Part shown: positions 62,394 through 64,000 of the stretch, one piece after another
Layout of the letters: each line of letters opens with the position of its first letter
How positions within the stretch are numbered: position 1 is the first letter of the stretch
Assembly (NCBI RefSeq): GCF_001507335.1
Contig: NZ_LMAH01000002.1
Location: 1 to 64,000, forward strand
Reading direction: 5' to 3'
DNA: 64,000 nt
Source of the DNA: Chryseobacterium sp. JAH
GTDB lineage: Bacteria > Bacteroidota > Bacteroidia > Flavobacteriales > Weeksellaceae
Program-made: the position numbers and the translations under genes
The notes under the pieces: model-generated
Seen by the model: only the letters and a program-made list of their open reading frames with translations
What the model was told of the DNA's origin: nothing
Database searches by the model: none

Positions 62394-64000
62394 TTAAAAG
62401 AATAATGAAACGATAAGATCGATGATTTTAATTCCGATAAATGGAATGATGACACCTCCAAGTCCGAAAATCAACAGATTACGTCTCAGCAATGCTGATG
62501 CACCGATCGGCTTGTACGCCACTCCTTTCAGAGCCAATGGAATCAGAATCGGAATAATGATCGCATTAAAAATTACGGCTGAAAGAATTGCACTTTCCGG
62601 ACTGTGAAGATTCATAATATTGAGACCCTGCAAAGCAGGAATTGCTGTGATAAATAAAGCAGGAATAATGGCAAAATATTTAGCAACATCATTCGCAATA
62701 CTGAATGTGGTCAGCGTTCCTCTCGTCATCAACAACTGTTTCCCGATTTCTACAACCTCAATAAGTTTCGTGGGGTCATTGTCGAGATCAACCATGTTTC
62801 CAGCTTCCTTTGCAGCCTGAGTTCCGCTGTTCATCGCAACACCTACATCAGCCTGTGCCAAAGCAGGTGCGTCATTGGTACCATCTCCCATCATCGCAAC
62901 CAGACGTCCTTCAGTCTGTTCTTTCTTGATGTAATTCATTTTGTCTTCAGGTTTTGCTTCAGCGATAAAATCATCAACTCCCGCTTTTTCTGCAATAAAT
63001 TTTGCAGTAAGCGGATTGTCACCTGTTACCATCACTGTTTTTATACCCATTTTTCTAAGACGGTCGAAACGCTCATTGATTCCGGGTTTAATGATATCCT
63101 GAAGCTCGATCACACCTAATACTTTTTCGTTTTCAGAAACAACAAGAGGAGTTCCTCCGTTTTGTGAAATTTCTTTTACTTTATCATCAGTTTCCTGTGG
63201 AAATGTATTTCCTGCAGTCAGAACAATATTTCTAATCGCATCAGTGGCACCTTTTCGGATTCTGAAGTTATCATAGTTCACTCCCGAACTTCTAGTCTCA
63301 GCAGTGAATTTAATGTATTCGGGATTTTCCATTAAATAAATAGCAGGATCAATTCCAGCTAATTCAACAATCGATTTTCCTTCAGGAGTTTCATCGGTCA
63401 TCGAACTCAATACAGCAGCTTTTATCAACGCTTTTTCATCTACATTATTGGCTGCATAGAAATGAGTTGCTTTACGGTTTCCAATCGTAATGGTTCCTGT
63501 TTTATCAAGAAGAAGAACATCAATATCTCCTGCAGTTTCCACCGCTTTTCCACTTTTAGTGATGACATTGGCGCGCAGCGCTCTGTCCATTCCTGCGATA
63601 CCTATGGCGGATAAAAGTCCACCAATTGTAGTAGGAATAAGGCATACAAAAAGTGAGATAAATGATGCAATGGTAATGCTTACATTGGCATAATCCGCAA
63701 AAGGCTTTAACGTGATACAGACGATGATAAACACTAAAGTAAATCCTGCAAGTAAAATTGTTAATGCAATTTCGTTAGGTGTTTTCTGTCTTGAGGCACC
63801 TTCTACCAATGCAATCATTTTATCTAAAAAGCTTTCGCCAGGCTGCGTGGTAACTTCTACAACAATTCTGTCTGAAAGAACCTTTGTACCACCAGTCACA
63901 GAACTTTTATCGCCACCAGATTCACGAATGACTGGAGCCGATTCTCCGGTAATGGCACTTTCATCAATAGTTGCCAAACCTTCGATAATTTCTCCGTCCG
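62394..64000 (-). CDS. kdpB: Potassium-transporting ATPase subunit B (N-terminus outside window)
   Basis: The frame is still open at base 64000, so the N-terminal part of KdpB lies outside; the visible part is the last ~535 residues. P-type ATPase motifs are present: TGES (dephosphorylation), DKTGT (Asp phosphorylated), [11 protein letters not shown] and [16 protein letters not shown], with the final membrane helices. KdpB hydrolyses ATP to drive potassium uptake through KdpA. The operon continues with kdpC, a porin, kdpD and a kinase. kdpA and kdpF would lie outside the window. Confidence 0.97.
   Translation of the reverse strand, partial: DGEIIEGLATIDESAITGESAPVIRESGGDKSSVTGGTKVLSDRIVVEVTTQPGESFLDKMIALVEGASRQKTPNEIALTILLAGFTLVFIIVCITLKPFADYANVSITIASFISLFVCLIPTTIGGLLSAIGIAGMDRALRANVITKSGKAVETAGDIDVLLLDKTGTITIGNRKATHFYAANNVDEKALIKAAVLSSMTDETPEGKSIVELAGIDPAIYLMENPEYIKFTAETRSSGVNYDNFRIRKGATDAIRNIVLTAGNTFPQETDDKVKEISQNGGTPLVVSENEKVLGVIELQDIIKPGINERFDRLRKMGIKTVMVTGDNPLTAKFIAEKAGVDDFIAEAKPEDKMNYIKKEQTEGRLVAMMGDGTNDAPALAQADVGVAMNSGTQAAKEAGNMVDLDNDPTKLIEVVEIGKQLLMTRGTLTTFSIANDVAKYFAIIPALFITAIPALQGLNIMNLHSPESAILSAVIFNAIIIPILIPLALKGVAYKPIGASALLRRNLLIFGLGGVIIPFIGIKIIDLIVSLFF

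Noticed and set aside
1..64000. CRISPR arrays, tRNA or rRNA genes and phage modules.
   Set aside because: No regularly spaced repeats, no tRNA-like cloverleaf or rRNA block and no phage structural or integrase genes were recognised on either strand by reading; a tRNAscan-SE or CRISPR finder run would settle it.

Overview
The window is an AT-rich chromosomal stretch from a member of the Bacteroidota, most likely the Flavobacteriia and close to Chryseobacterium. The evidence is a SusC/SusD pair, porins and receptors ending in Phe, many AraC and hybrid two-component regulators, very weak Shine-Dalgarno sites, and several promoters with the Bacteroidota -7 box TAnnTTTG. I saw no tRNA, rRNA, CRISPR array, transposase or phage gene.

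The most striking content is a surface-appendage system present twice. Locus 1 (1-5562) encodes pilin-like subunit (cut by the window edge), PapD-like periplasmic chaperone, 933-aa usher-like beta-barrel and two-domain tip subunit. Locus 2 (35481-41466) encodes a divergent small subunit, pilin-like subunit, chaperone, two-domain tip subunit and 936-aa usher-like barrel; the last two genes are in swapped order. The pilins align with each other and with the C-terminal domains of both tip proteins. Both chaperones have an Arg at or next to mature position 8, as in PapD/FimC. This is the logic of chaperone-usher pili in a phylum whose described fimbriae are the lipoprotein-based type V kind. Locus 1 runs with short gaps into a hybrid histidine kinase, a small soluble kinase and a LuxR-type response regulator (5590-9775). 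An AraC-type regulator follows locus 2.

9950-19422 holds a GT32-like glycosyltransferase, a GH13 hydrolase, a second hybrid kinase (CHASE3) flanked by two copies of an imperfect ~160-bp repeat, a secreted beta-lactamase-like hydrolase, a DJ-1/PfpI protein and a cold-shock protein. 20027-29306 holds a GH3 glycosidase and then redox enzymes alternating with regulators: AraC remnant, AraC, OYE-type oxidoreductase, AraC, SDR, Crp/Fnr, SDR. The Crp/Fnr gene and the SDR after it share a 16-bp palindrome placed exactly 21 bp before the -7 box.

29500-32403 is a compact operon: hotdog thioesterase, panB, MarR-GNAT fusion, second hotdog thioesterase, small membrane protein. An ATP-grasp ligase, a lipoprotein and a frameshifted cupin gene follow. 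43161-50235 is a SusC-SusD-phospholipase C operon, probably for phosphocholine lipid use. 50417-57690 holds an orphan MreB, a luciferase-like monooxygenase, a receiver-only protein, a MalY/PatB-like lyase, an alpha/beta hydrolase and small unknown genes.

The right end (57781-64000, minus strand) is a kdp potassium-transport operon in the order kdpB (cut), kdpC, a porin, a short KdpD, and a separate membrane kinase; the KdpD sensor is therefore split in two. Several starts were moved inward from the longest reading frame because a signal peptide, conserved N-terminus or promoter lies downstream of the first possible start.
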